64,000 nt of DNA from Rhodobacterales bacterium. Lineage in GTDB: Bacteria; Pseudomonadota; Alphaproteobacteria; Rhodobacterales; Rhodobacteraceae. The stretch lies in the NCBI GenBank assembly GCA_002747035.1, contig PDRZ01000019.1:62001-126000 (forward strand). Reading direction: 5' to 3'. A program made the position numbers and the translations under genes. The notes under the pieces were generated by a model that had not been told where the DNA came from, ran no database searches, and worked only from the letters and a program-made list of their open reading frames with translations. Below, in pieces: positions 37,341 through 46,670 of the stretch. Positions within the stretch are counted from its first letter, which is position 1. Each line of letters opens with the position of its first letter.

Positions 37341-39086
37341 TCACCCCTGCGCCGGAGCCGCATCCTCAAGCCGCAACTGTACCGACACCCGCCCCTGCCA
37401 GTGATTCAGCTCCAAACGTCCACCAAGATGGAACCGCGCCCCACCATGAGAGTCAAGCGCAGGGCCAAGAGGGCCATCAAACGCGCCAAAGGCGATACCG
37501 TCGATCCGTGCGCCCATCCCGTCTCCGAACCCGATTTTCAAATGGCTGTCCCCGATCCGGCGGGCAAAGGAAATCGCCACGTCGGGAAAGGCAAATCGCG
37601 GGGCCGGGGCACCCGCGCCAAACGGGCCGGCCCGGTCGATCTGTTCCACCAGTTCCACCGTGGCCGCGCCGGGCATCAACGTCCCGTCCAGTTTCATATC
37701 CCCAGGCCCCAACTGGTCTGCCCCCTGTTTGGCCAGCAACTCGGACAACCGCGCCATCGCCGCCTCAAGCGAATCGCGGGCGACGCTCAACCCGGCGGCC
37801 ATCTTGTGCCCGCCGCCCTTGATCAACAACCCCTCCGCCGCCAGCCGCTGAACCGAGGCACCAAGGTCGATCCCCGACACGGACCGGCCCGAACCTTTGC
37901 CCTCGTCCCCCTCCAGCCCGATCACCACGGACGGGCGGCCCGTGGCTTCTTTCAAACGCGATGCAACGATCCCGACAACACCGGGATGCCACCCTTCGCC
38001 CGCGGCCCAGACCAACGGCGCGTCAAGCCCGCGCGCCTCGGCCTGCTCCATCGCCGCCGCGCGCACCGCCGATTCGATATCGCGCCGCTCGGTGTTCAAC
38101 TGGTCCAACCGTTCCGCCATCGCCGCCGCTTCATGCGGATCGCGCGTGGCCAACAGCCGCGCGCCAAGGTCGGCCTTGCCGATCCGCCCCCCGGCATTGA
38201 CACGGGGTCCAAGCAGGAACCCAAGGTGATAGGGCGCGGGTGCCGTATCCATCCGCGCCACATCGGCCAGCGCCACAAGACCGGGACGGGCACGCCGCGC
38301 CATGATCTTCAACCCCTGCACGACAAAGGCCCGGTTGACCCCGATCAACGGGGCCACATCCGCCACGGTGGCCAGCGCGACAAGGTCCAGCATCGCAATC
38401 AGATCCGGCCCCCTGGCCCCGTCTTCGCGCATCTGCCGGTTGGCCTCGACCAGCATCAGAAACACAACCGCCGCCGCGCAAAGATGCGCCAAGTCACCGC
38501 TTTCATCCTGTCGGTTCGGGTTCACCACGGCCACGGCCGGGGGCAGAACCTCGCCGCCAAGGTGGTGATCCAGTACCACCACATCCGCGCCCTTGGCCGC
38601 CGCCAGCGCATCGTGGCTCAACGTCCCGCAATCAACGCATATGATCAGGTCATGATCCCGCGCCAGCGCCTCCATCGCCGGTGCGTTGGGACCATAGCCT
38701 TCTTCGATCCGGTCGGGCACATACAGGGTCGCCTCGCGCCCCATCTGATGCAGCCAGTCCAACAGCAACGCTGCCGAACTGCCCCCATCCACGTCGTAAT
38801 CTGCAAAGACGGCGATCTTTTCGCGCCGCTTAACCGCCGACAGGAACCGCGCGGCGGCGGTTTCCATATCGCGCAGGCTACGCGGGTCCGGCATCAGATC
38901 CCGCAAGGCAGGGGACAGGAACGCGTCGGCCTCCTGTGCCGACACCCCCCGCCGCGCCAGCACCTGCGCCACCGGGCGTGGTAACCCGGTCTCCTGGGCC
39001 AGCGCTTCGCCCGCGCGGTCGGTTTCGATCCCCGGCCCGACCCACCGCCGCCCGGTGATCGAGCTTTCGACACCCAGATAACTCAT
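37341..39086 (-). CDS. recJ: Single-stranded-DNA-specific exonuclease RecJ
   Basis: 5'-3' exonuclease used in recombination and mismatch repair. The 581 residues carry the DHH-family motifs: KIAVFADYDVDGGSSAALLL (motif I), LIICVDCGTLSHD, VVVLDHHLGGEVLP (the DHH motif) and VALATVADVAPL, and the DHHA1 region with LLIKGGGHKMAAGLSV near residue 465. ATG 39086 (MSYLGVESSITGRRW) is preceded by a G-rich tract and matches the family N-terminus; the frame is open farther upstream but without similarity. Confidence 0.95.
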   Translation of the reverse strand: MSYLGVESSITGRRWVGPGIETDRAGEALAQETGLPRPVAQVLARRGVSAQEADAFLSPALRDLMPDPRSLRDMETAAARFLSAVKRREKIAVFADYDVDGGSSAALLLDWLHQMGREATLYVPDRIEEGYGPNAPAMEALARDHDLIICVDCGTLSHDALAAAKGADVVVLDHHLGGEVLPPAVAVVNPNRQDESGDLAHLCAAAVVFLMLVEANRQMREDGARGPDLIAMLDLVALATVADVAPLIGVNRAFVVQGLKIMARRARPGLVALADVARMDTAPAPYHLGFLLGPRVNAGGRIGKADLGARLLATRDPHEAAAMAERLDQLNTERRDIESAVRAAAMEQAEARGLDAPLVWAAGEGWHPGVVGIVASRLKEATGRPSVVIGLEGDEGKGSGRSVSGIDLGASVQRLAAEGLLIKGGGHKMAAGLSVARDSLEAAMARLSELLAKQGADQLGPGDMKLDGTLMPGAATVELVEQIDRAGPFGAGAPAPRFAFPDVAISFARRIGDSHLKIGFGDGMGARIDGIAFGAFDGPLGPALDSHGGARFHLGGRLELNHWQGRVSVQLRLEDAAPAQG

Positions 39087-39234
39087 CGCGTTACGCCCCC
39101 CCCCTCTGGCCCCGGTTTCACTCTGGTCTATCCGGGTGGGAAGAAGGGGGCAAGCGGGGGCCAGACAGAGGGCGTGACAGATCATGGGGAATCGGTTAGC
39201 GTTCCCATCAGCACGAACATCAGGAGGGTGCGAT

Positions 39235-39267
39235 ATGTATTTCGGGATCTGGAACAGCATCAGCTGA
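39235..39267 (+). CDS. Possible 10-codon leader minigene ahead of the ABC exporter
   Basis: AGGAGGG at 39222-39228 lies an ideal distance before ATG 39235. The frame encodes only MYFGIWNSIS and stops at TGA 39265-39267, 93 bases before the exporter start at 39361, whose own ribosome-binding site is weak (GAAAGAC). A GC hairpin (CCCCG...CGGGG) follows the minigene. The pattern suggests a leader peptide controlling the exporter by translation, but this is inference; it could be a chance site. Confidence 0.4.
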   Translation: MYFGIWNSIS

Positions 39268-39360
39268 ACCCCTGCCCCCCGCTTCCCAACCGGGGCGCGT
39301 GTTCATCTGAGCACGCCACCGGATGCATATCGCCTGTTTCCTATCTGAAAGACCTGTCTG

Positions 39361-41196
39361 ATGTTCCGTTTTTTCGAAACCCTTGTTGACCCCTATACCC
39401 CCTATGATGCGCCGGACGTGCCGCCGCAAACCCTGATGGCCTTCCTTTTGGCTTATGCCCGCCCGTTCAAACGGGTCATGTGGTGGACCGGGATAGTGTC
39501 GGTGGTTGTGGCCGTGGTGGAAATCGCGCTGATCTGGGCCATGGGCTGGGTCGTGGACATCCTGTCGGGGGACCCGGGCCAGGTCTGGGCAACCCACGGC
39601 AGCGCATTGATTGCGCTGGCCCTGTTCATTCTGATCCTGCGCCCGGCGCTGCATGTTCTGAACGTGCTGCTTTTAAACAATGCGATCCTGCCCAATTTTG
39701 GCACACTGATCCGGTGGCGGTCCCATGCCCATGTGCTGCGCCAATCCGTGGGGTGGTTTGAAAACGACTTTGCCGGGCGGATTGCCAACCGGATCATGCA
39801 GACCCCCCCGGCGGCGGGCGAAGCGGTATTCCAGATTTTCGACGCCATCACCTTTTCCATTGCCTATGTGGTGGGGGCGGTGATCCTGTTGGCCGGAGCC
39901 GATCCGCGACTGGCGCTTCCTCTGGTGCTCTGGCTCGTGGCTTACGGGTTTCTCATGCGCTGGGCGATCCGGCGTGTGGGTCCGGCATCCCAGGCCGCCT
40001 CGGATGCGCGCAGCGCGGTAACGGGGCGTGTGGTGGACAGTTACACCAATATCCATTCGGTCAAGATGTTCGCCCATCACGATGGCGAACTGACCTATGC
40101 CCGCGAGGCGATCGAAAACGCGCGCCGGACGTTTTTCACCGAAATGCGCATCTATACCCGCATGGATATCGGACTTGTGACGCTAAACGGGTTCCTGATC
40201 GTGGGGGTTGTCGGTTGGGCCGTCATGCTGTGGATGCAGGGTCAGGCCAGCGTCGGCGCGGTTGCGGCCGCCACGGCGCTGACCCTGCGGCTCAATTCCA
40301 TGACCGGCTGGATCATGTGGGCGCTGACCACGTTTTTCCGCCAACTGGGCGTCGTCGCCGAAGGGATGGAGACCATCGCCCAGCCCATCGACCTTGTGGA
40401 TGCGCCCGGAGCCAAGCCCCTGACCATGGACAGGGGCGCGATCACGATTGAAGGGCTGGTACACCGTTATGGCCGCGACACCGGCGGGATCGACGGCATC
40501 ACCCTGTCGATTGCGCCGGGGGAAAAGGTTGGGCTTGTGGGCCGCTCAGGCGCTGGGAAATCCACGCTGGTGAAGCTGTTGCTGCGGTTCTATGACGCCG
40601 AACAGGGGCGCATTCTGATTGATGGTCAGGATATCTCGCGCGTGACCCAGGACAGCTTGCGCCTGAATATCGGCATGGTGCAACAGGACAGCGCATTGCT
40701 GCACCGCTCGGTGCGCGACAACATCCTTTATGGCCGCCCTGATGCGAGCGAGGCCGAAATGATCGCGGCCGCGCGCCAGGCCGAGGCGCTGGATTTCATC
40801 GCCGATCTGCAAGACCCGCAGGGCCGCACCGGGTTTGACGCCCATGTGGGCGAACGTGGGGTCAAGCTGTCTGGCGGGCAACGCCAGCGGGTGACACTGG
40901 CCCGGGTGATTCTCAAGGATGCGCCGATCCTTTTGCTGGACGAAGCCACCAGCGCGCTGGATTCCGAGGTCGAGGCGGCGATTCAAAAGACGCTCTATGG
41001 CATGATGGAAGGCAAAACCGTGGTCGCCATCGCCCACCGTCTGTCTACCATCGCCCATATGGACCGGATCGTGGTCATGGATGCCGGCAGAATCGTCGAA
41101 TCCGGCAGTCACGCCGAGCTTTTGGCGCATGGCGGCATCTATGCGGGGCTCTGGTCACGGCAATCGGGCGGATTTCTCGGGGAAGAGGTGGATTAA
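39361..41196 (+). CDS. ABC transporter, fused permease and ATPase
   Basis: A 611-residue half-transporter that should dimerise as an exporter of the lipid/drug type. The membrane domain (about 30-330) has about six helices ([40 protein letters not shown]). The ATPase domain has Walker [21 protein letters not shown] at about 390, Q-loop [10 protein letters not shown], signature [18 protein letters not shown] at about 502, Walker [15 protein letters not shown] at about 521 and the switch His in AIAHRLSTI. Substrate unknown. A minigene with a strong ribosome-binding site precedes it. Confidence 0.93.
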   Translation: MFRFFETLVDPYTPYDAPDVPPQTLMAFLLAYARPFKRVMWWTGIVSVVVAVVEIALIWAMGWVVDILSGDPGQVWATHGSALIALALFILILRPALHVLNVLLLNNAILPNFGTLIRWRSHAHVLRQSVGWFENDFAGRIANRIMQTPPAAGEAVFQIFDAITFSIAYVVGAVILLAGADPRLALPLVLWLVAYGFLMRWAIRRVGPASQAASDARSAVTGRVVDSYTNIHSVKMFAHHDGELTYAREAIENARRTFFTEMRIYTRMDIGLVTLNGFLIVGVVGWAVMLWMQGQASVGAVAAATALTLRLNSMTGWIMWALTTFFRQLGVVAEGMETIAQPIDLVDAPGAKPLTMDRGAITIEGLVHRYGRDTGGIDGITLSIAPGEKVGLVGRSGAGKSTLVKLLLRFYDAEQGRILIDGQDISRVTQDSLRLNIGMVQQDSALLHRSVRDNILYGRPDASEAEMIAAARQAEALDFIADLQDPQGRTGFDAHVGERGVKLSGGQRQRVTLARVILKDAPILLLDEATSALDSEVEAAIQKTLYGMMEGKTVVAIAHRLSTIAHMDRIVVMDAGRIVESGSHAELLAHGGIYAGLWSRQSGGFLGEEVD

Positions 41197-41221
41197 TGCA
41201 CCCCTGCCCCGGGTGAATCAC

Positions 41222-41250
41222 TTGACGGGACCCCCAAACAGCCCTATTCA
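41222..41250 (+). promoter_or_regulatory. Sigma-70-type promoter for rpmB
   Basis: TTGACG at 41222-41227, a 17-base spacer and TATTCA at 41245-41250 fit a housekeeping promoter about 100 bases before the rpmB start. A small CCCCGAA-CGGAA-TTCGGGG hairpin lies just downstream in the leader. Confidence 0.5.
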
Positions 41251-41353
41251 CCCCGAACGGAATTCGGGGCGCTGTTGCTTGCAGTGCCCGTTTGCATTGT
41301 CCGGCCCCGTGGCACCACGGGTGGTCTGGCAAGATCAAGATAAGGATGGACAC

Positions 41354-41641
41354 ATGTCGCGTGTATGCGAACTGACCGGAAAAGGCCCGATGACTGGCAA
41401 CAATGTCAGCCACGCCAAAAACAGAACGCGTCGTCGGTTTTTGCCGAACCTGAACGACGTGACCCTGCAATCCGAGACCTTGGGCCGTGGCGTCAAGTTG
41501 CGCATCTCGGCGGCGGCGTTGCGTTCGGTGGACCACCGTGGCGGACTTGACGCGTTCCTGGCCAAAGCCAAGGACGAAGAGTTGTCGGCCAACGCGCTGA
41601 AGGTCAAGAAAGAGATCAAGAAAGCGCAAGCTGCGGCCTGA
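41354..41641 (+). CDS. rpmB: 50S ribosomal protein L28
   Basis: A 95-residue ribosomal protein of the large subunit. The sequence [20 protein letters not shown], then [15 protein letters not shown] and [20 protein letters not shown], is diagnostic. ATG 41354 has AAGGA about eight bases upstream. It is monocistronic, with its own promoter and terminator. Confidence 0.97.
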   Translation: MSRVCELTGKGPMTGNNVSHAKNRTRRRFLPNLNDVTLQSETLGRGVKLRISAAALRSVDHRGGLDAFLAKAKDEELSANALKVKKEIKKAQAAA

Positions 41642-41666
41642 TCGTTTCTGACGCTCCAAGATTCTG

Positions 41667-41698
41667 ACGGTCCTGTCCATTGTGGCGGGGCCGTTTTT
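41667..41698 (+). terminator. Rho-independent terminator after rpmB
   Basis: ACGGTCC at 41667-41673 pairs with GGGCCGT at 41688-41694 (one G-T pair), followed by TTTTG, 26 bases beyond the rpmB stop. Confidence 0.75.
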
Positions 41699-41893
41699 GT
41701 CGTTTCCGGGACACCGTTGCCGAAGAGGTGATCCAATTGTGTGCCCGTACCGGGCACCCACGATAACTCGTGCGTCGGCCCCCGGCCGCCGCCTCGGGAT
41801 TGGCACCTGTCGCACCCTTTTGCCCATCTTTTGCCGATGCGGGAACTTGGCCCCTTTCATCTCTTGCAGGATCGTGCCAACACTGCGGGCATA

Positions 41894-42244
41894 ATGAAGG
41901 GGATGATCCGCTCATATCTCGCGCTGGCCCTTGCGCTGGTGCTTGCCCTGACCGGGCACAGCATGGCCGTGGCACGTGGCATGCCAAATGCTGTGGGCAA
42001 GATTGTGCTGTGTACTGGCACCGGCCCCATTGCCGTTCTTGTGGATGAAGGTGGGCAGCCCGTTGGCCAGCCGCATATTTGTCCCGACTGCGCGCTTTCG
42101 CTGTTTGATGTGCATAGCCCTGATCCAGAGTGGCCCCTGCGTCCTTTGGGCCACGGGTTCCGGTTGGCGCATGGCAAAGCCGTGGATGCGGTTTCAATGC
42201 ACGCGGTTGCATCTGTCGCCCGTGGCCCCCCTTGGGACAAGTAG
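41894..42244 (+). CDS. Small exported DUF2946-like protein, possibly copper-related
   Basis: A 116-residue protein with a hydrophobic leader (YLALALALVLALTGHSMAVA). The mature part has MPNAVGKIVLCTGTGPIAVL and QPHICPDCALSLFD, i.e. a CxxC plus another Cys. This pattern resembles the small DUF2946-type proteins found with copper chaperones. It lies 74 bases upstream of a PCu(A)C protein. The start is uncertain; ATG 41903 is an alternative. Copper handling is inferred from context. Confidence 0.65.
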   Translation: MKGMIRSYLALALALVLALTGHSMAVARGMPNAVGKIVLCTGTGPIAVLVDEGGQPVGQPHICPDCALSLFDVHSPDPEWPLRPLGHGFRLAHGKAVDAVSMHAVASVARGPPWDK

Positions 42245-42318
42245 GTTTCGACCTGATCCCGGTGCCTTGCCGGTGCCCAAATCCCCCAACAGATTTCAAG
42301 AAATAAAGGAGAGACGGA

Positions 42319-42849
42319 ATGTCTTTTAAATCCACCATGCTGGCCGCTGCGGCGGTTGTTTCCTTTGCCCTTCCCGCCTTTGCCGAAGGTATCATGATCC
42401 ACGATCCCTATGCCCGGGCCAGCGCGATGATGTCCAAATCCGGCGCGGCTTTTATGACCATCACGAACCATACTGGCGCGGATGATCGCCTGATCGACGC
42501 CAAATCCGACGTGTCCGACCGGGTTGAACTGCACACCCACAAGGAAAACGCCGACGGCGTGATGCGAATGATCCACGTGGAAGAAGGCTTTGCCCTGCCC
42601 AAGGATGGCATGATCGAAATGAAACGCGGCGGGCATCACGTGATGTTCCTTGGCCTCAAGGCCCCGTTTGAACAGGGCAATATGGTACCCGTCACCTTGG
42701 TCTTTGAAAAAGCCGGAGAAGTTCAGATCGAAATCCCCGTGGACCTGGAGCGCAAACCCAAACACGGCATGAAACACATGAAGCACATGAAACATGGCAA
42801 CCACGGCCAAGGTGGCATGAAAAAGAAAGACGGCCAGGCGTCGGACTGA
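42319..42849 (+). CDS. PCu(A)C-type periplasmic copper chaperone
   Basis: A 176-residue periplasmic protein: signal peptide MLAAAAVVSFALPAFAEG, then the PCu(A)C cupredoxin-like domain (IHDPYARASAMMSKSGAAFM, VELHTHKENADGVMRMIHVE, MKRGGHHVMFLGL). The H...M...HHVM spacing is the copper(I) site that delivers copper to cytochrome oxidase CuA. The C-terminal 30 residues are His/Met/Lys-rich (KHGMKHMKHMKHGNHGQGGM), a probable extra copper-binding tail. It has an AAGGAGAG ribosome-binding site and ends beside a family B repeat. Confidence 0.9.
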   Translation: MSFKSTMLAAAAVVSFALPAFAEGIMIHDPYARASAMMSKSGAAFMTITNHTGADDRLIDAKSDVSDRVELHTHKENADGVMRMIHVEEGFALPKDGMIEMKRGGHHVMFLGLKAPFEQGNMVPVTLVFEKAGEVQIEIPVDLERKPKHGMKHMKHMKHGNHGQGGMKKKDGQASD

Positions 42850-42863
42850 CCCCGAAGGTCCGA

Positions 42864-42977
42864 TTGATATAGCTGACCGGAGTGGATTTTGATCCCAAAA
42901 TCCACGAAGCATCAGCGTAAAATCAGAGACTTATAGTCAAAAGGCACAGTGAGAACTGTGTTGTTTGGCTATATCAA
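42864..42977 (+). repeat. Repeat family B, intact copy
   Basis: Ends TTGATATAGC (42864-42873) and GCTATATCAA (42968-42977) are exact inverted repeats. Inside are a perfect hairpin GTGGATTTTG-ATCC-CAAAATCCAC and a second one, CACAGT-GAGA-ACTGTG, near the right end. Other copies: 54334-54444, the split copy 34541-34769 and a right-end fragment at 57226. There is no coding potential in 114 bases; it is MITE-like. Confidence 0.88.
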
Positions 42978-43009
42978 AGCGCCTGCGGCCATCGGCCCGG
43001 GCGCTGTTT

Positions 43010-43714
43010 TCATTTCACACCAGAACTCTCCAAAAGGTCGTCCACCCAACGCTGCACCACCTCTGTCGCCGGTCCAAACCGGGTTTCGACAAACGACGAT
43101 ACAACGGACGACGGATCCAGGTTCAACTCAACCGTATGCGCCCCTGCCCCGGCAGCGGCCTGAACAAACCCGGCAGCAGGGTAAACCTCGCCCGAGGTGC
43201 CAATGGCCGCGAACAGATCGCAACTCTCCAGTTTTTCAAGGATCCGCTCCATGTGATAGGGGATCTCGCCGAACCACACGATATCGGGCCGCGTGGCCTG
43301 GGCACCGCATGACGGACAGGCATCATTCGGTGCCATCTCGCGCGGCGCAGGCCAAACGGCACCACAGGCCGCGCACAGCGCCTGATCCAACTGCCCGTGC
43401 ATGTGGATCACATCCCGTGCCCCGGCCCGTTCATGCAAATCGTCCACGTTTTGTGTGACAATCACCACCTCACCCGGAAACGCCTCTTGCAACCGGGCCA
43501 GCGCAGTATGGGCCGCGTTATGCGTCGCCTCCCGGCAATTGGCCCGGCGCGCATTGTAAAACTCATGCACCAATGCAGGATTACGTGCGAACCCCTCCGG
43601 GGTCGCAACCTCATTCAGATCATATCTGGTCCACAACCCGCCTACATCGCGAAACGTACCCAGCCCGCTTTCCGCCGATATTCCGGCACCGGTCAAAATA
43701 ACGATACGCTTCAC
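43010..43714 (-). CDS. cobB: NAD-dependent protein deacylase, sirtuin family (CobB-like)
   Basis: A 234-residue sirtuin: RIVILTGAGISAESGLGTFR (NAD-binding GAGxS), VTQNVDDLHERAG (TQNxD) and HMHGQLD (catalytic His). Four zinc cysteines are present in CAACGAVW and CPSCGAQ, and VVWFGEIPY-like and GTSGEVYPAA segments follow. The EFYNARRA stretch carries the Tyr-x-x-Arg pair linked to desuccinylase/desmalonylase activity in class III sirtuins. I chose GTG 43714 because GAGGGA lies six bases upstream; GTG 43732 is an alternative. It lies downstream of lysS. Confidence 0.92.
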   Translation of the reverse strand: MKRIVILTGAGISAESGLGTFRDVGGLWTRYDLNEVATPEGFARNPALVHEFYNARRANCREATHNAAHTALARLQEAFPGEVVIVTQNVDDLHERAGARDVIHMHGQLDQALCAACGAVWPAPREMAPNDACPSCGAQATRPDIVWFGEIPYHMERILEKLESCDLFAAIGTSGEVYPAAGFVQAAAGAGAHTVELNLDPSSVVSSFVETRFGPATEVVQRWVDDLLESSGVK

Positions 43715-43783
43715 GGACTGTCCCTCGCTCACTTGTCAAATGTCCCACACCGTCGCGGCCCATGGACACCAGGTCTCACAACC

Positions 43784-43838
43784 GGATCGCCCCCGGCGGG
43801 CGGGGGTGGGTGGGTGGGACGCCCGCCGGGGGCGATCC
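43784..43838. other. Perfect 19-bp inverted repeat with a G-quadruplex-type loop
   Basis: GGATCGCCCCCGGCGGGCG (43784-43802) and its exact reverse complement (43820-43838) enclose a 17-base loop. With the flanking base the loop reads GGGGGTGGGTGGGTGGG, four G-runs separated by single T, an ideal G-quadruplex motif on the plus strand. It lies between the lysS stop and the cobB start, both on the minus strand, where the RNA loop would be C-rich. No T-run follows on either strand, so it is not a standard terminator. Confidence 0.85.
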
Positions 43839-43857
43839 CGATCCCGATTTCACAGCC

Positions 43858-45501
43858 TCAGCTCAGTTGGCCGTCCAACCCCTTGCGGATCAACGCCACG
43901 GTTTCTTCCACCCCGTAAAGCGCGGCAAAGCTACCAAAACGCGGGCCCTGCGACGCGCCCAACAGCACTTCGTAAAGCGCCTTGAACCAATCGCGCAGGT
44001 TTTCGAACCCATGGGTCTTGCCCACGGCAAAGACCACGGATTGCAGGAATTCTTCGCTCGAAAAATCCACCTCGGGCAACGGATCGTCATTGCCCATGGC
44101 GGCATTCTTGGCCGCAATCAACTCCAACGCCCGCGCGCCGTCCGAATACCCGGCCGCCAGATCTTCCAGCGCCGCGCGTTCCTGATCCGTCGGGGCGCGG
44201 TAAACCTTGGCCGGCTTTACAAAATCGTTGAAATAGCGCACCGCAAACCCCGCGGCCGCATCCAGCGCCGGGTTGGTTTCGGGCGATGCCTCGGGCGCGT
44301 ATTTACCGATAAAGGCCCACAGCGTGTCCTTGTTCTCTGCGCTCGACGCGCTGGCCAGGTTGAGCAGCATCGCAAACGGCACCACCATGTCCGACGCTGG
44401 CACATCCGCGCCGTGGATATGGAACACCGGGTTGTTCAACCGGGCTTTCACATCCTGCCCCGGATAGGCGCGCAGCTGTTGGTGGTATTCATCCACCGCC
44501 TTGGGGATCACATCGAAATACAGCCGCTTGGCCGATTTCGGCTTCTGATACATGAAATACTGCAAGGATTCCGGCGCGGCATAGGTCAGCCACTCTTCCA
44601 TCGACAACCCGTTGCCCTTGGATTTTGAAATCTTCTGGCCCTGCTCGTCGTTGAACAGCTCATAAGACAGCGATTCCGGCGGCCGCTGCCCCAGCGCGCG
44701 ACAGATTTTCGACGATTGAGTTACCGAATCAATTAAATCCTTGCCCGACATCTCGTAATCCACGCCCAGCGCAGCCCAGCGCAGCGCCCAATCGGGTTTC
44801 CACTGCATCTTCACATGGCCGCCGGTCACCGGCACTTCGACCCGCTCGCCATCGGGCTCTTCATAAACAATCGTGCCCTTTTCCACGTTGCGTTCCAACG
44901 TGGGCACCTGCAACACATGGCCCGTCTTGGGGGAAACCGGCAGGAAGGGCGAATAGGTCGCCTGACGCTCGGCCCCCAGCGTGGGCAGCATGATCTCCAT
45001 GATCTTGTCGAACCGCTCCAGAGCGATCAACAGCATCTCGTCAAACTTGCCCGACTGGTAATACTCGGTGGCGCTGGCGAACTCGTATTCGAACCCGAAA
45101 CTGTCCAGAAACGCGCAAAGTCGCGCGTTGTTATGCTGGGCAAACCCTTCATGGGTGCCAAACGGATCGCGTACCTTGGTCAGCGGCAGGTGCAGATCCT
45201 CTTTCAACTCTTCCTGCATCGGCAGGTTGCTGGGCACTTTCCGGAACCCGTCCATGTCGTCGGAAAAACAGATCAGCCGCGTGGGGATGTCCGAAATCAT
45301 CTCAAAGGCCCGGCGCACCATTGTGGTGCGTGCCACTTCGCCAAAGGTGCCAATATGAGGCAGGCCCGACGGCCCATACCCGGTCTGGAACAGCACATAT
45401 CCCTTTTCCGGCCCGCCCTTGGCATAGCGTTTGAGCACCCGGCGCGCTTCTTCAAAGGGCCAGGCTTTGCTTGCAAGGGCGGCATCCCGCAGATCGGACA
45501 T
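43858..45501 (-). CDS. lysS: Lysyl-tRNA synthetase, class I
   Basis: Charges tRNA-Lys. This is the archaeal-type class I enzyme, which is standard in Alphaproteobacteria. The 547 residues have the HIGH-like motif in [20 protein letters not shown] and the KMSKS-like motif in [20 protein letters not shown]. The alpha-helix-cage C-terminal domain follows (to [10 protein letters not shown]). The zinc-finger-free layout and length fit the family. It is followed on the same strand by a large hairpin and cobB. Confidence 0.96.
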   Translation of the reverse strand: MSDLRDAALASKAWPFEEARRVLKRYAKGGPEKGYVLFQTGYGPSGLPHIGTFGEVARTTMVRRAFEMISDIPTRLICFSDDMDGFRKVPSNLPMQEELKEDLHLPLTKVRDPFGTHEGFAQHNNARLCAFLDSFGFEYEFASATEYYQSGKFDEMLLIALERFDKIMEIMLPTLGAERQATYSPFLPVSPKTGHVLQVPTLERNVEKGTIVYEEPDGERVEVPVTGGHVKMQWKPDWALRWAALGVDYEMSGKDLIDSVTQSSKICRALGQRPPESLSYELFNDEQGQKISKSKGNGLSMEEWLTYAAPESLQYFMYQKPKSAKRLYFDVIPKAVDEYHQQLRAYPGQDVKARLNNPVFHIHGADVPASDMVVPFAMLLNLASASSAENKDTLWAFIGKYAPEASPETNPALDAAAGFAVRYFNDFVKPAKVYRAPTDQERAALEDLAAGYSDGARALELIAAKNAAMGNDDPLPEVDFSSEEFLQSVVFAVGKTHGFENLRDWFKALYEVLLGASQGPRFGSFAALYGVEETVALIRKGLDGQLS

Positions 45502-45644
45502 GTCTGATTCTCCATTTGCCTCTCGCGCCCCATGCGCGAAAAGGTCCGCTGGTTCCTATTGCCCATCCGGCAAGACGTCAATATTTTCACCGCCAAAGCC
45601 CGTGGAAATGACCCGGCGCGATATCCCCGGAAAGGACAGACACG

Positions 45645-46070
45645 ATGACCCAGGAACTCCCCCACCCGCTGACTGCACAGGATTGCCTTGTGGCCATCAT
45701 GATCGCCGTCTCCGCGTCGGACGAAGATATCCGCACCTCAGAGCTGGTCAAAATTCAATCGGCGGTGAACAACCTGCCGATTTTTGCGAATTACGATATC
45801 GACCGGATGAACCTGATGGCTCAAACCGTGTTCGACCTGTTTGAACAGGAGGATGGGTTGGACGCCATGTTCGGATTGGTGCGGGACAACCTGCCCGAAG
45901 CGCTTTTTGAAACCGCTTACGCGCTGGCCTGTGACGTCGCGGCGGCGGATGGGGCACTGACGGAAACCGAACTGCGCCTGTTGGAAGAAATCCGTTACGA
46001 GCTGAACATCGACCGGCTTCACGCCGCCGCCATCGAACGCGGCGCTCGGGCGCGGCACATGACACTCTGA
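45645..46070 (+). CDS. TerB family protein (tellurite resistance-type)
   Basis: A 141-residue all-helical TerB domain protein: AQDCLVAIMIAVSASDEDIR, then ELVKIQSAVNNLPIFANYDI, and the acidic ACDVAAADGALTETELRLLE, the usual metal-binding DGxxxxxE helix pair repeated in TerB. It has AAAGGA upstream of the ATG. It stands alone, without other ter genes, so a tellurite role is not implied; it is probably a cytoplasmic stress or membrane-linked protein. Confidence 0.88.
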   Translation: MTQELPHPLTAQDCLVAIMIAVSASDEDIRTSELVKIQSAVNNLPIFANYDIDRMNLMAQTVFDLFEQEDGLDAMFGLVRDNLPEALFETAYALACDVAAADGALTETELRLLEEIRYELNIDRLHAAAIERGARARHMTL

Positions 46071-46420
46071 CCTCTGCTCTCCAAGGGTCGACGGGCAATC
46101 GCCTGTCAGCGTCCCGTTTCGCGCTCTTTCTGCGCCCTGTCTGTTCTGTCATTTTCGGCGCGGCGTTCTGCCGGGTCACTCTGTCCGGTTGAAACACCGC
46201 CGCATTGATTGCCCCAAGGCGCGCAGAGTGCTGCAAAGATCGTTCGGCATTGCCTGCAGGATGGCCTGCAATCCTGCCGAACACCGCCCAAACATCCGTC
46301 CCCACCACAGCCCCCACAACGGCTTCGACAGGTCGCGAATACCTGACTTGTCTGAATTCCCCTCACGTGCAACGATTTCACTATTCGCTTTTAATTCCAA
46401 TTGATTGAAGAAACGGCCCG
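46071..46420. other. Intergenic region after the TerB gene
   Basis: No gene is supported in these 350 bases. TTCGGCATTGCCTGCAGG...CCTGCAATCCTGCCGAA at 46243-46282 is a strong imperfect hairpin. A minus-strand open frame (46176-46400) starts at TTG without a ribosome-binding site and is not called. Confidence 0.45.
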
Positions 46421-46582
46421 ATGGCTCGATTGATTGTTTTCATTTTCACTCTGACCCTGTTTGCTCTCCCCCTGCGGAGCGGCCTCGGCCGGCTGCACCC
46501 GGATCATGCGGCGGTGTTGTTCAACCTGACCAAGCGGGTCGGGCTGAACCTGAGACGGAAAACTGGTTTCGAAATGCCCTGA
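46421..46582 (+). CDS. Possible small single-span membrane or exported protein
   Basis: A 53-residue frame beginning MARLIVFIFTLTLFALPLRS, a clear hydrophobic segment, then a basic amphipathic tail (LFNLTKRVGLNLRRKTG). A weak GAAG site precedes the ATG. It lies between the TerB gene and the ettA terminator. I recognise no family; the hydrophobic start in an otherwise empty region is the main support. Confidence 0.4.
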   Translation: MARLIVFIFTLTLFALPLRSGLGRLHPDHAAVLFNLTKRVGLNLRRKTGFEMP

Positions 46583-46616
46583 TCCTTTCCCGGATTCTTT
46601 GAAAGCCCCTTTGAAC

Positions 46617-46646
46617 ACGAAAACGCCCGGCATTTCCGCCGGGCGT
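46617..46646 (-). terminator. Rho-independent terminator after ettA
   Basis: On the minus strand ACGCCCGGC-GGAAAT-GCCGGGCGT is a perfect 9-bp hairpin followed by TTTTCG, 25 bases past the ettA stop. Confidence 0.85.
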
Positions 46647-46670
46647 CTGCTATATCTCCGCGATATGCGA

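Noticed and set aside
43858-45501. Archaeal-type lysyl-tRNA synthetase as a horizontal transfer of interest
   Set aside because: Class I LysRS is the normal enzyme of many Alphaproteobacteria, so it is not unusual here.
45645-46070. Tellurite resistance locus (TerB here, TehA-like channel at 61574)
   Set aside because: The two genes are 15 kb apart, each alone, and both family names are historical; no other ter or teh genes are present.
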